From Nannocystis exedens (GTDB lineage Bacteria > Myxococcota_A > Polyangia > Polyangiales > Polyangiaceae), in assembly GCA_945861885.1 (NCBI GenBank), contig CAMAVR010000019.1, positions 1-52,219 on the forward strand: a DNA stretch of 52,219 nt, written 5' to 3'. The notes below the pieces were generated by a model. That model was given only the letters and a program-made list of their open reading frames with translations, was not told the origin of the DNA and made no database searches. Below are positions 16,716-26,147 of the stretch, one piece after another. The position numbers and the translations under genes are program-made. Each line of letters opens with the position of its first letter. The stretch's first letter is position 1.

Positions 16716-17336
16716 GTGGGTGGCGTACGTACAATCGAGCGGCGATGGCTGAGCGCGCGTTGGCGCGCAGCTGTGTTTTTTTGCGCCGCGATAGCTCTAT
16801 TCAGCATGAAAAGCGCGCGCGCAGACGACGACGATGTCCCGGTGCCGCTTTCGCTTGAAATAGAGCTGCTTGGTCGCGTTGCCGCTCAAGATACCAACTT
16901 TGCGAAGCGTGCTGCGAGCGTTGTTCGCATTTTGATCGTGATCAAACAGTCCGACACAATCTCCGAACGTGACGGCGCACAGGCGCAATATTTGTTCAGC
17001 GACATGCCGACGATTGGCGGGCTTCCGCACCAACAGTCAGTCGTCACATTCACCTCGGGGCGAGAGCTTGCCGAGATGTGCAGAACGAAAAATATCTCGA
17101 TCGTCTACCTGATGCCCGGCCTCAACGGCGACGTTCAAAGCTTCGCCAATGCGCTCGGCGACATGAGCATTCTAACGGTAGGTTCGGTGGCCGCCTACGT
17201 GCGCGAAGGGGCCGTTCTCGGGTTCGACATCGTATCGGGCAAACCGAAATTACTGCTTCGACCCGACATCGCAGAACGACAACATATCGTTTTTCGCGCA
17301 GACATGCTCGCGCTGATGAAGAAGGTAATTCCGTGA
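16716..17336 (+). CDS. YfiR-family (DUF4154) secreted protein
   Basis: 206 residues with the proposed GTG start. A longer frame reaches back to 16539, but the signal-like segment RRWLSARWRAAVFFCAAIALF...ARA then follows closely, so the nearer start is preferred. The mature part (VPLSLEIELLGRVAAQD, VVRILIVIKQSD, FTSGRELAEMCRTKNISIVYLMPGL, ILTVGSVAAYVREGAVLGFDIVSGKPKLLL, FRADMLALMKKVI) follows the YfiR family pattern. YfiR itself restrains a diguanylate cyclase from the periplasm. Here the next gene is a TonB-dependent receptor, overlapping by four bases (GTGA), the common arrangement in which the protein is assumed to work with the receptor. Confidence 0.78.
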   Translation: MGGVRTIERRWLSARWRAAVFFCAAIALFSMKSARADDDDVPVPLSLEIELLGRVAAQDTNFAKRAASVVRILIVIKQSDTISERDGAQAQYLFSDMPTIGGLPHQQSVVTFTSGRELAEMCRTKNISIVYLMPGLNGDVQSFANALGDMSILTVGSVAAYVREGAVLGFDIVSGKPKLLLRPDIAERQHIVFRADMLALMKKVIP

Positions 17337-19582
17337 TTCGTCGCCCCATCGCGATGCGAGTCATCCCCTGCGCCGCGCTATTTGCCGCTTCGATCGCGCG
17401 CGCCGACGACCCTACCGACATTTCTGGTCTGCTCGAAGAGTCGGTCGTTTCAACAGCATCCGACAGCCTTGAAACAGCGCGGACCGCGCCCGCCCTATCG
17501 ACCGTCATCACGGCGGAACAACTTCGGCGCTTTGGCATTCGCTCGATTTCCGAAGCGATCACATTTTTTGCAACTGGTATGCGAACCGAAAATCCGCACG
17601 ATGACCCCGCCGAACTCAATTCGCGCGGGCTCGTCTGCACGCAAGATTTCGGCAAGCACATGCTTCTGCTTTTGAACGGCCACACGATGAACGACCAAGC
17701 AGGCGGTTGGTCGACGATCGATTTCGCAGCAGGAATTCCGCTCGGAATCGTCGACCACATCGAAGTAATCCTCGGCCCCGGCTCCGTTCTTTACGGCTCG
17801 AATGCGATGTTCGGAGTGATCAACGTCATCACGAAAGAGGCGAAAGATTATGCGGGGGTGAAAGTTGCGGCGGAAGGCGGGCTCTTAGTCCCCGCGAAGA
17901 GTCGCAATCCGACCAACGACATTGGTGGGTTTGGGCGCGCATCGGTCGGCGCCGGCTACAAATTCAATCTATTCAACACCCCCGGCGAAGTGACGACCGA
18001 AATTGAATATGCGAAGCAGGCGGGGCCGTCGTATTCGTACGGCCCGCAATCGGTTCCAGGGGCTAATTTTGGCCCGTATTCGATGGCTCCGTCGGTCTGG
18101 GGCGGTGACATGCACCGCTCAACATTTTACGATGTTCCCGCAGGGATAGCTCGCGTCTCGATTGGCGATTTCACCCTGATGGTTCAGGGGCAGTCGTCGC
18201 GACGCGGCCTTCCAACCGACGCATCGTACTTCGACGGCGCGTCGTTCAACAGAACATCATCGGGGCTCTTTGACGCACGCTATCGTTTCGCGCCGACATC
18301 CATTGTATCGGTGCGAGCTCGCGTTTACGGCGACCTCTACTATTTCGATCAGACGCTCTACTCATCAAGTCCATCGGAATGCGATCCAGGCGAGACGAAC
18401 GGCTGCCGCGGTATTTTCAACATGTCGTCGAAGTGGATCGGAAGCGAGATTCAAACGACCTTCGATTGGACGCGCCACGGAAACCTGACAACGCTCATCG
18501 GGGTCGACGGTCGCATTCGACACTTGTCATCCGATTCGTATGTCGTCGATTCGCAGACGATGAAAGCGGGCCCCCAGCAAGGCGTATTTTCATTTTTCGA
18601 CGAGATGGGCGCCATCTATTTGCAGCAAATTTATAGGCCTCTTCGGCAATTGGAATTCAATGCTGGATCGCGCGTCGATGCGTACAGTCTCTACCCGGCG
18701 CACGTTTCGCCGCGCGCGGCGATCACCGCGCAACCTTGGTCACAAGGAACGGTGAAAGTGATTTACTCGGAGGCCTTTCGCGCACCAAGCGCATACGAAA
18801 TGTTTCGGACGAGCCGATTTCGCATCCCTCCCGATCACTTGAGCCCTGAAATTGTTCGATCGGTTGAAGCGTCCGTTCAGCAGCGATTCGGTGCGCAGCG
18901 TGTGATGATCGGCGTGTATCGAAGCTGGTGGTCGCAAATGGTGCAGCTCGCGCAAATCACCAGCTCGGGCCGAGAAGAAGAACGAATCGTCAACGAAGCG
19001 CGGGAGCGCGGGCTCATCACCGAGGCACAGGGCACGGTGGCAAACCCGATTTATCAGTACCAAAACTCGGGAACGATCGACAACTACGGGCTGAATTCAT
19101 CGTTTGACGGAGTGGTGCTAAACGGACTGCAGAAGCTTCAGTACGGCGCTTCGCTCACATGGTCGTTCTCGCGCAACACGTGGGACCGCACTCAGTATCG
19201 CGTGCCGGTCAGTTCACCGCTCTTTGGGAATGCGCGTCTGTCGTACGACTTCAGTGGCAACTATCCGACGATCGCAGCGGCGGTAGCAATCACATCCAAA
19301 CGGCTCGCAAATCGGGGTGATGTTGCAGGTTTTACGCCTGTTCCGTTCGCGCCGATTCGCGCGCAACTTCGACTCGCCGTCACCGGGCCGATCGCGCCGA
19401 TCCCCGGACTCTCTTATCATATCGCCGGGTCATACACGTTCGGCGACCGCGAGCCGTACGTCGTAGGTCCGATCCAAGCGATTCCGTACAATGCACCACC
19501 AACCGCCGCGGAGCTCGCTCCCGCGACCAAGCTGTCGATGTTCGCCGGATTGCAATACGAATTCGGCGCGCAGCCGCCCTAG
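17333..19582 (+). CDS. TonB-dependent outer-membrane receptor
   Basis: 749 residues if started at GTG 17333, which overlaps the yfiR-like stop codon; ATG 17357 is the alternative. A short signal peptide (CAALFAASIARADD) precedes a typical plug domain (about residues 45-165: VITAEQLRRFGIRSISEAI, LLLLNGHTMNDQ, IDHIEVILGPGSVLYGSNAMFGVINVITK). A beta-barrel follows with alternating aromatic strands and the PRAAITAQPW, YSEAFRAPSAYEMF and EASVQQRF segments characteristic of barrel strands. The last strand ends YEFGAQPP, so the usual C-terminal aromatic residue is not terminal. The ligand is unknown; no siderophore or vitamin B12 genes adjoin. Confidence 0.9.
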   Translation: MIRRPIAMRVIPCAALFAASIARADDPTDISGLLEESVVSTASDSLETARTAPALSTVITAEQLRRFGIRSISEAITFFATGMRTENPHDDPAELNSRGLVCTQDFGKHMLLLLNGHTMNDQAGGWSTIDFAAGIPLGIVDHIEVILGPGSVLYGSNAMFGVINVITKEAKDYAGVKVAAEGGLLVPAKSRNPTNDIGGFGRASVGAGYKFNLFNTPGEVTTEIEYAKQAGPSYSYGPQSVPGANFGPYSMAPSVWGGDMHRSTFYDVPAGIARVSIGDFTLMVQGQSSRRGLPTDASYFDGASFNRTSSGLFDARYRFAPTSIVSVRARVYGDLYYFDQTLYSSSPSECDPGETNGCRGIFNMSSKWIGSEIQTTFDWTRHGNLTTLIGVDGRIRHLSSDSYVVDSQTMKAGPQQGVFSFFDEMGAIYLQQIYRPLRQLEFNAGSRVDAYSLYPAHVSPRAAITAQPWSQGTVKVIYSEAFRAPSAYEMFRTSRFRIPPDHLSPEIVRSVEASVQQRFGAQRVMIGVYRSWWSQMVQLAQITSSGREEERIVNEARERGLITEAQGTVANPIYQYQNSGTIDNYGLNSSFDGVVLNGLQKLQYGASLTWSFSRNTWDRTQYRVPVSSPLFGNARLSYDFSGNYPTIAAAVAITSKRLANRGDVAGFTPVPFAPIRAQLRLAVTGPIAPIPGLSYHIAGSYTFGDREPYVVGPIQAIPYNAPPTAAELAPATKLSMFAGLQYEFGAQPP

Positions 19583-19653
19583 TCTCCTACACATTGGCGC
19601 CACCCCCATGCGGTAATTCTCAGATGCGGCGAGAGACGATGTATTAAACATCG

Positions 19654-22600
19654 GTGAACACATCGACGCGGCGCGGCCTTTCACTTCGATCCATCGCAAC
19701 GACACTCTTTCTGGTTGTACTGGGCTGTTCGGCGGCACGCACCGATAGCACCGAATCGGTTCGAACGACGGCCGCGCGGGTCACCGGTTCAGTCGTCACG
19801 CAAGTTGCAGGGGGGCATCAGTACTCATGCGCCGTGCTATCGAGCGGAGGAGTTCGCTGTTGGGGGGTCAACAAAAACGGTTGGATCGGAGACGGCACCG
19901 AGATCACGCGAACAGCTCCCGTCCCCGCGACAGGCGTTGGAAGCGCAACGATGCTTGCGGCCGGCAGCAATCACGTATGCGTGCTCCTGTCGAATGGGCT
20001 CGTCAACTGTTGGGGATACAGCGGCGAAGGGCAGCTCGGCACGGGAGATCATGGGATCCACGCGAGCGCCATCACCGTGGTCGGGATTAGCACCGCGAAA
20101 ACGATTTCGGCCGGCGAAAACTACAGCTGCGCCGTCATGCGAGATGAAACAGCTCGATGCTGGGGAGACAATACTAGTGGAAAGCTCGGCGACGGCACCA
20201 CGACAGAACGCGCCAGCCCCATAGCCGTCAGCGGGCTTGGAAACCTCGCGACGATTTCGACCGGCCGGCAACACTCATGCGCGTTGACCGACAACGGCAT
20301 CGTTTACTGCTGGGGCGATAACACAACCGGACAGTTAGGCGATGGAACAAACACAAATAGCCTAACACCGGTTCAGGTCCAAGGGCTCGCGGGGACGGTA
20401 ACGGCGATCGCCGAAGCGCGCGATCACACATGCGCACTCCTCGCCAACGCGACCGTGCAGTGTTGGGGGAGCAACGGCGTTGGCGAGCTTGGCGATGGAA
20501 GTCTCATCGATCGGAACAGCCCGGTCACGGTGTCTGGACTGACCGGCGCCACGGCAATCGGCCTCGGCAGCTACCATTCATGCGCGCTCATTAACGACGG
20601 GACAGTATCGTGCTGGGGCGATAACCCGTCAGGACAAATTGGCGACGGCACGACGACGCGGCGAACAACCCCGGTCCAAGTGAGCGGCATCACATCGGCG
20701 GTAGCGATTTCGAACGGGGGCGAATATCACTCGTGCGCCGTCCTCTCGAACGACACGGTGCAGTGCTGGGGTGATAACTCCTACGATCAACTCGGCGACG
20801 GCCGACCGCAAACAAGTCTGACGCCATCCGACCTGGAAATTTCACCGGCCGGAATACCAACCGCTGTCACCCAAGGGGACGACTTTGGCTGCGCGTTTTT
20901 TACGGGTGGAACGAGTCGATGTTGGGGGGTCAACGCGTCGGGCCAACTGAGCAATGGAACTCAAACCACGACCGCGAGCCCTACGCAATCGACATGGCCA
21001 GTTGGTCGTGTGCCAACAGCGAAAATCTCCGCTGGAACTAGCCATTTTTGCAGCGTTCTCGACAACTCTGCGGTTGCGTGCTCGGGGAAAAATACCAATG
21101 GCCAGCTTGGCGTTGGCGACACGACCGACCGTTCGACCGCCGTATCGGCCATGGGTGGACTCTTGTCGGTGGATGTTGCCGCAGGAGATGCGCACACATG
21201 CGTGCGGTTAGGTGCCCAGACGGTGTGGTGTGCCGGTGCCAACTACGCCGGTCAGTTGGGGAACAACACCACCGTGGACAGCACCTCCCCGGTGCAAGTC
21301 ACTGGTCTTACCGACGCGACAGCGCTCGCCAGCGGCTACGCTCACTCCTGCGTGGTTAGCTTTAATGGCGGCGCGCCAACTGTAAAATGCTGGGGCAACA
21401 ACGGCAACGGACAGCTCGGAACCGGCTCGACCACCAGCAGCAGCGTACCGGTCACCATCTCCGGAGGTTTTCTAAACGCGTCGGCCGTCGCCGCTGGCAC
21501 GTACTCTACGTGCATGCTTCTCACCGACGGGACAGTCTACTGCTGGGGTTACAATGGGTATGGTCAACTCGGCGACGGAACAAGAATAGACCGAAACGCG
21601 CCCGCTCAAGTAAGCGGCATCACGACCGCGACGGCGATCGATGTGGCCGACAATCACGCATGCGCGATACTCACGGGCGGAACGGTGAAATGCTGGGGCG
21701 ACAACACTTACGGGCAGCTCGGCAACGACACGACAACGAGCAGCTCAACGCCGGTAACCGTAACCAATCTCAGCAACGCCTCAACGATCACCGCCGGAAA
21801 AAACGTAACATGCGTGACTCGCACCAGTGACAAGGTGAGCTGTTGGGGCGATGACGGAAGATATGGTCAGCTTGGGCGCGGGAACGTGTTTATGCGCAAG
21901 ACACCGGTAAACGTTGCGCTCCTTGCGATCACCGATGCCGTCAATCACACATCAAGGCACGGCGACTCGGTAACGTTTACGCTGAGCGTGCCGGACGATG
22001 GGACCGGAACGATTTCGTTTACTGATAATTCCACCCCCATTGCCGGTTGCGATGTCGTTCTACCGACGGTGGCTCCTGGCTTTTCGTCGACAACCAAGAC
22101 ATGCACGACGAGCGAACTTCCGACCGGGGTGCGCTTGATTTCGGCAACGCGACCGGGAAACACACAGTACGCATCGACCGCGCTTGCGGCCGACACGTTC
22201 GATGTCACCCCCATCGCAAGTGTCGCCCCCCCGACACCGCCGACGGAACCAGCGCCGACACCTACACCAGCCGCGCCGCCGGAAGCACCGGCACCACCGC
22301 CTGCCGCAAATGGCGCTACCGAGACGCCTCCACCCGCCAGCAATTCGATCGTCACCGAAACGCAAGCGGAAAACGGCGTCACGATCGGCGATGTCGTCCC
22401 CGCGAGTCTTACTCTCACTGCAACCGAAACCGGCGTTACAACGACCGAAGTAGCGGTGACGCAAACAGACACAGGGACGGTCCTGACGGTACCCGCGGCA
22501 ACGAAAATTACCGACAAGAACAACATCCCGATATCGTCGATCGCGCTAACAATCGTTCCAAACCAAAAACCGCTGGCGATATCAAGTGCGGGGGATGGTG

Positions 22601-23067
22601 GCGGCGCGGCAACGGCGCAGTTCGCATCGCCGGTCTTGCGACTCGGCCCCACCGGAACGCAATTCAAACCGCCTATTCCGATCGTCTTGCCGGTGCGCGA
22701 TGACAAAATAGAGCAGGCATCGTGCTGGTCATGCCGCGACGATGTAACGACCGTCGCCCCAGGAATATGCAACAAAGTACCGTCGGAAAGATTCAGCTTC
22801 GGAAAACTACAGTGCCACGTCGACCACTTTTCGGTGGTCTTCGCGTTGACCGCGGAACCGTCGGGGCAAGCGTCCGAAGGGGGGTCCGGAATGGCTAGCA
22901 GCGCGCCCGCCGCATCGGCCAAAAAATCTGGATGCTCGCTTTCACCGATCGGTAGCAACTCATCGGGAGCGTCCCCTTTCGCCGCTATCGCCGTGACCGC
23001 TCTTCTCGCCCGTCGTCGTTCCTATCGCAGCGAGATGATAGCGCGATCGGCACGTTTACTCGCGTAG
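19654..23067 (+). CDS. RCC1-repeat surface protein with MYXO-CTERM-like tail
   Basis: 1137 residues, GTG start followed by a signal peptide (LFLVVLGCSAA). Residues about 48-755 hold 14 RCC1/BLIP-II-type repeats of the form xxCAVLxxGxVxCWGxNxxGQLGDGT, enough for two seven-bladed propellers. Each repeat keeps a Cys pair 11 to 14 residues apart. Next come an Ig-like domain (HGDSVTFTLSVPDDGTGTISF), a Pro/Ala/Thr-rich linker (PPTPPTEPAPTPTPAAPP), a beta-rich domain with SPVLRLGPTGTQF and HVDHFSVVFAL, as in ZU5-like modules, and a C-terminal SGC...hydrophobic...ARRRSYR sorting-type signal. It is probably exported and processed at the cell surface. The role is unknown; binding or protease inhibition are possibilities for such propellers. 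Confidence 0.85.
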   Translation: MNTSTRRGLSLRSIATTLFLVVLGCSAARTDSTESVRTTAARVTGSVVTQVAGGHQYSCAVLSSGGVRCWGVNKNGWIGDGTEITRTAPVPATGVGSATMLAAGSNHVCVLLSNGLVNCWGYSGEGQLGTGDHGIHASAITVVGISTAKTISAGENYSCAVMRDETARCWGDNTSGKLGDGTTTERASPIAVSGLGNLATISTGRQHSCALTDNGIVYCWGDNTTGQLGDGTNTNSLTPVQVQGLAGTVTAIAEARDHTCALLANATVQCWGSNGVGELGDGSLIDRNSPVTVSGLTGATAIGLGSYHSCALINDGTVSCWGDNPSGQIGDGTTTRRTTPVQVSGITSAVAISNGGEYHSCAVLSNDTVQCWGDNSYDQLGDGRPQTSLTPSDLEISPAGIPTAVTQGDDFGCAFFTGGTSRCWGVNASGQLSNGTQTTTASPTQSTWPVGRVPTAKISAGTSHFCSVLDNSAVACSGKNTNGQLGVGDTTDRSTAVSAMGGLLSVDVAAGDAHTCVRLGAQTVWCAGANYAGQLGNNTTVDSTSPVQVTGLTDATALASGYAHSCVVSFNGGAPTVKCWGNNGNGQLGTGSTTSSSVPVTISGGFLNASAVAAGTYSTCMLLTDGTVYCWGYNGYGQLGDGTRIDRNAPAQVSGITTATAIDVADNHACAILTGGTVKCWGDNTYGQLGNDTTTSSSTPVTVTNLSNASTITAGKNVTCVTRTSDKVSCWGDDGRYGQLGRGNVFMRKTPVNVALLAITDAVNHTSRHGDSVTFTLSVPDDGTGTISFTDNSTPIAGCDVVLPTVAPGFSSTTKTCTTSELPTGVRLISATRPGNTQYASTALAADTFDVTPIASVAPPTPPTEPAPTPTPAAPPEAPAPPPAANGATETPPPASNSIVTETQAENGVTIGDVVPASLTLTATETGVTTTEVAVTQTDTGTVLTVPAATKITDKNNIPISSIALTIVPNQKPLAISSAGDGGGAATAQFASPVLRLGPTGTQFKPPIPIVLPVRDDKIEQASCWSCRDDVTTVAPGICNKVPSERFSFGKLQCHVDHFSVVFALTAEPSGQASEGGSGMASSAPAASAKKSGCSLSPIGSNSSGASPFAAIAVTALLARRRSYRSEMIARSARLLA

Positions 23068-23091
23068 GCTTGCTCTGTTAGATCGCGCGGC

Positions 23092-24057
23092 ATGCTAAAC
23101 TTTCTTCGCGCCATTCCCGCGGCGCTTATCGGTCTTGCGGCCTGCTCTTCGAGCTCATCAAACGAGGCCCTGTCGCCCGCCGATCCCGCAAAGCCGCACG
23201 ACAATCTGTCGACACCGGCGCCCGCTTGCACAAACCTCGTCGCGCAGCCCGGCGAAAAAACTTGGACACTCGTAGTCGACGGCATCACGCGCACGTTTGT
23301 AGTCAACACGCCAGCCAAATACGATCCACGTTCGGCGATGCCGCTCGTCTTCAATTTTCACGGGTATCAGATCAATCCGACGATTGAAGAGTGGCTCACA
23401 CAGATGCGCAAAAAGGCTGAATCGGCCGGTTTTGTTCTCGTCTACCCCCAGGGGACGGGGAGCCCCCTCGGCTTCAACGGTGGGCTGTGCTGCGGCGAAG
23501 CGGCGGCAAACAAAGTCGACGACGTAAAGTTCACAGCAATGATGATCGACGCGCTCGAAAAAGAGCTCTGCATCGACAAGCGGCGAATTTTCGCGACCGG
23601 CATGTCAAACGGCGGCTTTCTCTCGTATCGCCTCGCATGCGAGATGTCGTCGGTGATCGCAGCGATTGGTCCGGTCGGCGCGACGATCGGCGTCGAGACT
23701 TGCAATCCAACGCGCGCAGTCCCCGTCATCGCGTTTAACGGCACGGAAGACCCGCTTGTCCCCTACTACAACACGGGGAGCCGTACCGAAGGGGCCGTCC
23801 CATCGACGATCGCCGGGTGGGTTAAGCGCGATCAATGTAGCCCAACACCGAAAGAGACATTTCGCGACCACGATTCACACTGCGATACCTATTCGTCGTG
23901 CGCAGGTGGCGCCGAGGTTGTCGCCTGCACGATCGACGGTGGCGGGCATACGTGGCCAGGTGGCTCAGTCGTGCCCGGAGATTACGGGGTGACGACAAAA
24001 TATTTGTCGGCAAACGACGCAATGTGGGCATTCTTCGAAAAGCATCCGCTCCCGTAA
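23092..24057 (+). CDS. PHB-depolymerase/feruloyl-esterase-like lipoprotein
   Basis: 321 residues. Signal peptide ending LAACSS (Cys near 18), then a Ser/Pro-rich spacer. The alpha/beta-hydrolase domain of the LpqC/CE1 type shows MPLVFNFHGYQ (oxyanion region), VLVYPQGTG, nucleophile elbow GMSNGG, acid-bearing NGTEDPLVPY and catalytic His in GGGHTWPGG. This set matches extracellular polyhydroxybutyrate depolymerases and feruloyl esterases; the substrate cannot be settled. It lies 24 bases after the RCC1 gene on the same strand, possibly co-transcribed. Confidence 0.87.
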   Translation: MLNFLRAIPAALIGLAACSSSSSNEALSPADPAKPHDNLSTPAPACTNLVAQPGEKTWTLVVDGITRTFVVNTPAKYDPRSAMPLVFNFHGYQINPTIEEWLTQMRKKAESAGFVLVYPQGTGSPLGFNGGLCCGEAAANKVDDVKFTAMMIDALEKELCIDKRRIFATGMSNGGFLSYRLACEMSSVIAAIGPVGATIGVETCNPTRAVPVIAFNGTEDPLVPYYNTGSRTEGAVPSTIAGWVKRDQCSPTPKETFRDHDSHCDTYSSCAGGAEVVACTIDGGGHTWPGGSVVPGDYGVTTKYLSANDAMWAFFEKHPLP

Positions 24058-24155
24058 AAATAGCGTAAAACGCCGCGGTTTGTACGACCGGATGGGGCTT
24101 CCTATGCTAGCGTCTGCTACCGAAAAACGCTGCGCCCACACTGAACAGACTAGCC

Positions 24156-26144
24156 ATGCCGAGCCGTTATTACGTCACAACGCCAATCTATTACGTCAAT
24201 GCGCCGCCACATCTTGGCACTGCGTACACGACGATTCTCGCCGATGTCTTGCGTCGCTTTCGCGCCCTTTGCGGCGATGAGTCGCGCATGCTGACCGGCA
24301 CCGACGAGCATGGCGCCAAACTGGAAGCAAAAGCGGCCGAACACGGCATGACGCCGATCGATTTCGTCAACAAAATGAGCGCGCCGTTTCGCGCCGCATG
24401 GCCCCAGCTTAACATCGAGCCTGACGATTTTATTCGGACAACCGAGCCACGCCACATCAAAGTCGTCCAAGATTTGTGGCAAAAGGTCGAAAAAAACGGC
24501 GGCCTCTATTTGGGCCATTATGAAGACTGGTACTGCATCGGCTGCGAGTCGTTCAAAACCGAAAAAGAGCTCCTCCCCGGCAATTTGTGCCCCGTGCATC
24601 AAACCGCGGCCACCAAGCTCAAAGAAGAAACCTACTTTTTTCGTCTGTCCGATTGGGAAAAGCCGCTTCTAAAATTCTACGAGAAGAACCCAAATTTTAT
24701 AGCCCCCGAGTCGCGCCGAAACGAAGTGATCAGTTTCGTCGAAGGGGGGCTAAAAGATTTGAGCGTGTCGCGTACATCGCTAACGTGGGGCATCCCGGTG
24801 CCAGGCAATCCGCGCCACGTGATGTACGTCTGGTTCGATGCGCTAACAAATTACATCAGTGCGTTAGGCCCAGATGGGGCCAACGCGAATGACTTGCGCC
24901 GTTTTTGGCCCCCTTCGAGCCGCGCAGTGCATCTCGTCGGCAAAGATATTTTACGTTTTCACGCCATCTATTGGCCCGCATTTTTGCTAGCAGCTGGCTA
25001 CCGCGAAGATGAGCTGCCGAGCCAAATTTTCGCGCACGGTTTTCTCACGGTCGACGGCGAGAAGATGTCAAAGAGCCTGCGCAACGGCGTCGACCCACTG
25101 CGCATCGCGACCGAGCTCGGCGCCGATGTCCTCAGGTATTACCTTTTGCGCGCCATATCGTGCGGGCAAGACGGCGATTTCGACCACGCAGCGCTCATAG
25201 AGCGTTACAACGCCGATCTAGGGAAGAATTTGGGCAATTTGCTAAGCCGAGTGCTCGGCCTATGCACCAAAATGACGGCCGGAAAGACGCCAGAAGTAGG
25301 CACGCTAACAGAGCTAGAGCAGTCGCTGATCGACACAATGAGCGCATCAGCCCGCAAAGCAGCCGCCGCCTTCGACGAAATCGCCCCGCACCGAGCTCTC
25401 GAAGCAATTTGGGATGTGAGCTTCGCCGCGAATCAGTACGTCGATCGAGCCGCTCCATGGGCCGAAGCAAAAGCCGGTCGGGTCGACCGAGTCGAGACAA
25501 TCCTGGCAACGCTGCTCGAAGCGCTCAGGCATTTGAGCGTCATGATGTGGCCCGTCATGCCAAAAAAGAGCGACGAGATGCGGCTACAGCTAGGGCTAAG
25601 CGCCGTCTCGCCGCGCATCGGCGACGACCAATGGCCAAGCGCATTTGAGCCGCGCGCCGGAGGTGAACCGCTAGCCCCCTCAGGCCCGCTCTTCCCTACC
25701 CTCGATAAAGATGCCGTTCACGCATTGCTAGAAAAACTCGTGCCACAAGTACCCGAAGCGCCTGCTGCAAACACTTCCGATCCTGTTCAGCCTGCTCAAA
25801 GCGCCGAAAAAGCGGCAGAAATTACGTACGACGATTTTACAAAAATCGATTTGCGCGTAGGCATCGTAAAAACAGCCGAAAAAGTGCCAAAAAAAGACAA
25901 ATTGCTTCGCCTCACAGTCGATTTGGGCGAGGCCGAACCGCGCCAAATTATCGCGGGCCTGGCGCTATCGTTCGCACCAGACGCGCTCGTGGGTCAGCGC
26001 GTGCTCGTTGTGTCCAATCTGGCGCCGCGCGATTTCGGAAAAGGGTTGGTCTCGCACGGGATGCTTCTTGCAACCGGCCCAAGCGATGCGCTGTCGCTAG
26101 CAAGCGCCCCCGACAACGCGCCGGCGGGAGCGCGACTCAAGTAA
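24156..26144 (+). CDS. metG: Methionyl-tRNA synthetase
   Basis: Class I synthetase charging tRNA-Met. 662 residues, as expected for the form carrying a C-terminal tRNA-binding domain. The HIGH-type motif is PPHLGTAYT (residues about 16-24), zinc-binding Cys/His lie in YCIGCESFKT and NLCPVHQ, KMSKS is in VDGEKMSKSLRNG (about residue 305), and the anticodon-binding helical domain follows. Residues about 555-662 form the EMAP-II/Trbp111-like OB-fold (FTKIDLRVGIVKTAEKVPKKDKLL). nagZ starts three bases after the stop, so both are probably on one transcript. I see no T-box-type leader upstream. Confidence 0.97.
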   Translation: MPSRYYVTTPIYYVNAPPHLGTAYTTILADVLRRFRALCGDESRMLTGTDEHGAKLEAKAAEHGMTPIDFVNKMSAPFRAAWPQLNIEPDDFIRTTEPRHIKVVQDLWQKVEKNGGLYLGHYEDWYCIGCESFKTEKELLPGNLCPVHQTAATKLKEETYFFRLSDWEKPLLKFYEKNPNFIAPESRRNEVISFVEGGLKDLSVSRTSLTWGIPVPGNPRHVMYVWFDALTNYISALGPDGANANDLRRFWPPSSRAVHLVGKDILRFHAIYWPAFLLAAGYREDELPSQIFAHGFLTVDGEKMSKSLRNGVDPLRIATELGADVLRYYLLRAISCGQDGDFDHAALIERYNADLGKNLGNLLSRVLGLCTKMTAGKTPEVGTLTELEQSLIDTMSASARKAAAAFDEIAPHRALEAIWDVSFAANQYVDRAAPWAEAKAGRVDRVETILATLLEALRHLSVMMWPVMPKKSDEMRLQLGLSAVSPRIGDDQWPSAFEPRAGGEPLAPSGPLFPTLDKDAVHALLEKLVPQVPEAPAANTSDPVQPAQSAEKAAEITYDDFTKIDLRVGIVKTAEKVPKKDKLLRLTVDLGEAEPRQIIAGLALSFAPDALVGQRVLVVSNLAPRDFGKGLVSHGMLLATGPSDALSLASAPDNAPAGARLK

Positions 26145-26147
26145 TCT

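Noticed and set aside
21945..22958. 337-codon open frame on the minus strand
   Set aside because: It lies wholly inside the RCC1 protein gene and mirrors its Pro/Ala/Thr-rich linker. No signal, domain or start context supports it.
24058..24155. T-box or SAM riboswitch before metG
   Set aside because: The gap is under 100 bases and shows none of the conserved elements.
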